A model generated the notes under the pieces. It ran no database searches, was not told where the DNA came from, and saw only the letters and a list, made by a program, of their open reading frames with translations. A DNA stretch of 8,518 nt. Source: Cellulomonas sp. (GTDB lineage: Bacteria > Actinomycetota > Actinomycetes > Actinomycetales > Cellulomonadaceae). Where the stretch lies: NCBI GenBank assembly GCA_027451305.1, contig DAIDJQ010000208.1:1-8518 (forward strand), read 5' to 3'. Positions within the stretch are counted from its first letter, which is position 1. Every line of letters starts with the position of its first letter. Below are positions 6,209-8,518 of the stretch, piece by piece. A program made the position numbers and the translations under genes.

Positions 6209-7104
6209 TGGGACCGATCTTCTCGTTCACCGACTACGGCCAGCTGCTCGGCCTGGTCACCAGCTCCCTGATCGCCGCCGTGCTGCTCGGCGTCGTCGGC
6301 GGCCTGGTCGGGGTGTTCGTGCAGCTGCGCGACATGCAGTTCGCCGTGCACGGGATCAGCGAGCTGTCCTTCGCAGGCGCCGCGGGTGCCCTGCTCGCCG
6401 GGATGAACGTCGCCGTGGGCTCCATCGTCGGCTCGCTCGCCGCGGGCTCGCTCATCGGGCTGCTCGGGGTGCGGGCCCGGGACCGCAACTCGGTCATCGG
6501 CGTGCTGATGCCCTTCGGTCTCGGGCTCGGAGTGCTGTTCCTGGCGCTCGAGCCCGGGCGCGCGGCCAACAAGTTCGGCCTTCTCACGGGCCAGATCGTC
6601 GCCGTCGACAGCGTGCAGCTGGGGTGGCTGGCCGGCGTCGCGGCCGTGGTGCTCGTCGGCCTCGCGGTGATCTGGCGCCCGCTGATGTTCGCCAGCGTCG
6701 ACCCGGAGGTCGCGGCCGCCCGCGGCGTGCCGGTCGGGCTGCTGTCCGGCGTGTTCGCCCTGCTGCTCGCACTCGCCGGCGCGCTGGCAGTGCAGGTGGT
6801 GGGGGCGCTCCTCGTCCTCTCCCTCCTCGTGACACCCGCGGCCGCAGCCCTGCGCGTCACTGCCTCGCCCGTGCTCGCGCCGGTGCTCAGCGTCGCCTTC
6901 GCGGTCACCTCCGCCGTGGGCGGCATCCTCCTGGCGCTGGGCTCGAGCGTGCCCATCAGCCCGTTCGTGACGACGATCTCGTTCCTCATCTACCTCGCGT
7001 GCCGGGTGGTGGCCCGGCGCCGGCGGCGCGGCGGCTGGGGGCGCCGCACGGCCGCTCCGGCAGCGGCGGCTGCGGGGCTCGCGGCCGCAGGGTTGGGAGC
7101 CTGA
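6208..7104 (+). CDS. znuB: Metal ABC transporter permease (ABC-3 family)
   Basis: This 298-residue integral membrane protein forms the metal channel. Hydrophobic segments near residues 12-38, 55-86, 95-113, 138-157, 178-216 (probably two), 221-246 and 250-268 give about eight or nine helices, as in the ABC-3 family. The family motif AVHGISELSFAG (46-57) is present, with His48. After the last helix, an Arg-rich stretch (270-280) should hold the tail in the cytoplasm, and the end is Ala/Gly-rich. The ATG at 6208 lies 7 bases after GGAGG and shares one base with the znuC stop. A GTG at 6205 would add one residue but sits only 4 bases from GGAGG. A GC hairpin follows the stop. Confidence 0.93.
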   Translation: MGPIFSFTDYGQLLGLVTSSLIAAVLLGVVGGLVGVFVQLRDMQFAVHGISELSFAGAAGALLAGMNVAVGSIVGSLAAGSLIGLLGVRARDRNSVIGVLMPFGLGLGVLFLALEPGRAANKFGLLTGQIVAVDSVQLGWLAGVAAVVLVGLAVIWRPLMFASVDPEVAAARGVPVGLLSGVFALLLALAGALAVQVVGALLVLSLLVTPAAAALRVTASPVLAPVLSVAFAVTSAVGGILLALGSSVPISPFVTTISFLIYLACRVVARRRRRGGWGRRTAAPAAAAAGLAAAGLGA

Positions 7105-7110
7105 CCCGAC

Positions 7111-7127
7111 CGGCCGGGACCCGGCCG
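7111..7127 (+). terminator. GC hairpin after znuB
   Basis: A perfect 7-bp stem (7111-7117 with 7121-7127) closes a 3-base loop, starting 6 bases after the znuB stop. There is no T-run. It probably ends or weakens the znuACB transcript. A 5-bp hairpin (7141-7145 with 7152-7156) follows. Confidence 0.5.
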
Positions 7128-7220
7128 CCGGGAGCCACCCGCTCGTCCCATCGAGCCGCTCCCTGAGCGAGCACCTCCGGACACGAACGGACACAGACGG
7201 ATTCATTCGAACGGCCGATC

Positions 7221-7325
7221 ATGTCCGGTCTCGTCGGCACCGATGACCACGTCATCGCCAGCACCCACGACGACGTGGAGGACCCATGGCCCGACTTCCG
7301 GGTGTACGCCAGATCGCCCGCATGA
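7221..7325 (+). CDS. Short upstream frame (34 codons), possible leader peptide
   Basis: An ATG at 7221 opens a 34-codon frame beginning MSGLVGTDDHVIAS. Its TGA (7323-7325) overlaps an in-frame ATG (7322-7324) of the downstream unknown gene as ATGA, the arrangement used for translational coupling. It overlaps the annotated start of that gene (7286) in another frame. No convincing Shine-Dalgarno precedes it and I recognise no homology. It may be a regulatory leader peptide or chance. Confidence 0.2.
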   Translation: MSGLVGTDDHVIASTHDDVEDPWPDFRVYARSPA

Positions 7326-8125
7326 CACCACAGGAGATCGACGAGACCGCGACGCGCCTGGAGGCCCAGGTCGCCGAGCTCACCTCGGAGCACGGCCGCA
7401 CCGAGCAGCTCTTCGGCCAGACCACCGGCGTCGCCGCGGCGTGGGCCGCCTCCGACTTCCAGATGCAGCTGCTGCAGGGCAGCCCGCGCGACCAGGCACG
7501 CAAGATCGACGAGGTGCGCGCCTGCATCGGCCAGCTCGACGCCGAGCACGACCGCCGCGGGGGCTGGACACGGGTCTTCCTCACGGTGGCCGAGGACCCC
7601 GAGCTCGCGCACGCGACCCTCGCCTGCCCTGCCGCCGCGGACCGGGAGCACGTCCGCGTCCCGGACTGGTCGGGGCGGCCCGTCGCCGAGATCGCCGAAG
7701 CCGCGGGCGCGCGAGCGTGCCCTACGTGCTACCCCGACGTCCCCTACCACTGGCGCGCCCGTGCGACCCGGATCCTCTCGCCGGCCGAGCGAGCCCGATG
7801 GCACGCCACCGGCGTCGCGCCCACAGCGTCCACGGCGTCACCGGCGCTGGCCTTCACGAACGTGCAGGGACAGCCCGTCCTGACGCCTGAAGGCCAGGTG
7901 CTGCGCACCGTGGACGCCGCGGTCGACGAGTACGCCCGCCACGCGGCCCAGCTCCGCTGGCACGCGGCGAACGGGCACCGCTCGGTCTCGGGCACCGAGG
8001 TGCAGGAGGCACTCTGCATCTACCTGCTGGAGGCGATCGCGGCCCACCGCGGCACGAGCATCGAGGCGCAAGAGCTCGAGCTCGAGCGCCACGTCGAAGC
8101 GCACCTGCGCCGCGACTGGGGCTGA
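7286..8125 (+). CDS. Unknown protein with coiled coil and Cys/His motif
   Basis: I do not recognise a function for this 279-residue protein, which has no signal peptide or membrane segment. Residues 14-45 are heptad-like and Glu/Gln/Leu-rich, probably a coiled coil. Residues 93-155 run GGWTRVFL, then AHATLAC (His109, Cys114), VPDWSG and ACPTCYP (Cys145, Cys148). This order resembles a motif I recall from actinobacterial and phage hypothetical proteins: an aromatic strand, H-x-C, a W/L-P-x-LSG step, then AC-x-x-C-[FY]-P. A zinc-binding knuckle is possible. The C-terminus (205-279) looks alpha-helical and charged. The ATG at 7286 has GGAGG 5 bases upstream; an ATG at 7322 is an alternative. Coding bias is good, so the gene is probably real. 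It lies 181 bases after znuB and converges on tRNA-Gln. Confidence 0.8.
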   Translation: MARLPGVRQIARMTPQEIDETATRLEAQVAELTSEHGRTEQLFGQTTGVAAAWAASDFQMQLLQGSPRDQARKIDEVRACIGQLDAEHDRRGGWTRVFLTVAEDPELAHATLACPAAADREHVRVPDWSGRPVAEIAEAAGARACPTCYPDVPYHWRARATRILSPAERARWHATGVAPTASTASPALAFTNVQGQPVLTPEGQVLRTVDAAVDEYARHAAQLRWHAANGHRSVSGTEVQEALCIYLLEAIAAHRGTSIEAQELELERHVEAHLRRDWG

Positions 8126-8131
8126 CCAGGG

Positions 8132-8147
8132 CCGCGCTCAGCCGCGG
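8132..8147 (+). terminator. Weak hairpin between the unknown gene and tRNA-Gln
   Basis: A 5-bp stem (8132-8136 with 8143-8147) with a 6-base loop lies 7 bases after the stop of the unknown gene. There is no T-run, so this is only a possible terminator. Confidence 0.25.
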
Positions 8148-8197
8148 TAGCGCCACCCGCCCTGCCCCGGCCAACGTTCAGGCGGTTGCTCACAGCG

Positions 8198-8269
8198 CTC
8201 CGCCCCCAGGATTCGAACCTGGACCGCAAGGCTCCAAAGGCCTGCGTGCTGCCGTTACACCAGGGCGGA
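8198..8269 (-). tRNA. tRNA-Gln, anticodon UUG
   Basis: A 72-nt cloverleaf can be folded on the minus strand. The acceptor stem has seven pairs (8263-8269 with 8199-8205) and discriminator G (8198). The D arm has a GTG/CAC stem, and the T arm is CCAGG-TTCGAAT-CCTGG. The anticodon loop CTTTGGA (8239-8233) carries TTG at 8237-8235, which reads CAA as glutamine. The base of the anticodon stem has one C-T mismatch. CCA is not encoded. The 3' end faces the convergent unknown gene, and the TetR gene diverges on the other side. Confidence 0.95.
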
Positions 8270-8405
8270 CCGACACGTCGTCGGTGGGTCAGTCTGCCAG
8301 CGGAGCGCCGCTCCCCGCGCCCGCGTCGCGACTCCTCACGAGGCTGGACCGGCCACCGGACGCGGGCCCGGTCGCGAGACCGTCCGTCCGGCAGGTCGCG
8401 CACGG

Positions 8406-8411
8406 CACAAT
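8406..8411 (+). promoter_or_regulatory. Likely -10 element of a leaderless TetR transcript
   Basis: CACAAT ends 6 bases before a GTG at 8418. A transcript starting 7 bases after the -10 would begin on the G of the start codon, the usual actinobacterial leaderless layout. No good -35 is visible. Confidence 0.4.
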
Positions 8412-8417
8412 GGCCGG

Positions 8418-8518
8418 GTGACCCCGGACAGCAGACGATCGGCGCGCTCCCGCATGACGGGCACCCAGCGGCGCGCCCAGCTGCTGGACGTGTCCCGGCG
8501 GCTGTTCGCCGAGAAGGG
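8418..8518 (+). CDS. TetR-family transcriptional regulator, N-terminus only
   Basis: The first 33 codons are present and the gene continues beyond the window. The stretch MTGTQRRAQLLDVSRRLFAEKG is the typical first helix of a TetR DNA-binding domain, which ends in F-A-x-K-G just before the second helix. The ligand-binding part is outside, so target and effector cannot be told. GTG at 8418 is favoured because a -10-like hexamer sits 6 bases upstream and no Shine-Dalgarno precedes either start. An in-frame ATG at 8454 gives a protein 12 residues shorter, still keeping the domain. An ATG at 8410 hits a stop after three codons. Confidence 0.85.
   Translation, partial: MTPDSRRSARSRMTGTQRRAQLLDVSRRLFAEK

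Noticed and set aside
6016..7206. 396-codon minus-strand frame antisense to znuC and znuB
   Set aside because: Its very His/Glu/Asp/Arg-rich sequence is the expected complement of a GC-rich membrane protein gene.
8198..8269. tRNA-Gln as an integration site of a mobile element
   Set aside because: I saw no duplicate of the tRNA 3' end elsewhere in the window and no integrase or other mobility gene.

Overview
The window is very GC-rich, with strong third-position GC bias, GTG as well as ATG starts, and long spurious antisense reading frames. This is typical of a high-GC actinobacterium. The run glmU, prs, rplY (long CTC-type L25), pth, with tRNA-Gln and a TetR gene nearby, fits Micrococcales, perhaps the Cellulomonas group. 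That placement is inferred from gene order and protein style, not from a database search.

Left part (1-4161, minus strand): a housekeeping block read right to left. It runs from glmU (UDP-GlcNAc synthesis), overlapping by 4 bases into prs (PRPP synthase), then a 297-base gap, rplY (ribosomal protein bL25) and pth (peptidyl-tRNA hydrolase). The prs-rplY gap holds a long terminator-like hairpin, a likely rplY promoter embedded in it, and a roughly 205-nt leader. The leader contains nested long-range inverted repeats and looks like a structured RNA. It is the best candidate in the window for an undescribed regulatory element.

Middle (4162-7127): a divergent intergenic region and then a plus-strand metal-uptake operon in the order substrate-binding lipoprotein, ATPase, permease (znuA-znuC-znuB). 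Its stops and starts overlap. The promoter carries two 7-1-7 palindromes of Fur-family geometry, one between -35 and -10 and one over the start site, as expected for repression by Zur or a relative. The binding protein has a His-His-Glu ligand pattern, so zinc or manganese are both possible. No zur gene is in the window. A GC hairpin follows the permease gene.

Right part (7128-8518): a 279-aa protein of unknown function with a Cys/His motif resembling one I recall from actinobacterial and phage proteins. It is preceded by a 34-codon upstream frame whose stop overlaps an internal ATG of the gene. A convergent tRNA-Gln (anticodon UUG) follows, and then the first 101 bases of a TetR-type regulator gene, probably leaderless, running off the end.

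No CRISPR array, insertion sequence, rRNA or replication origin was seen.
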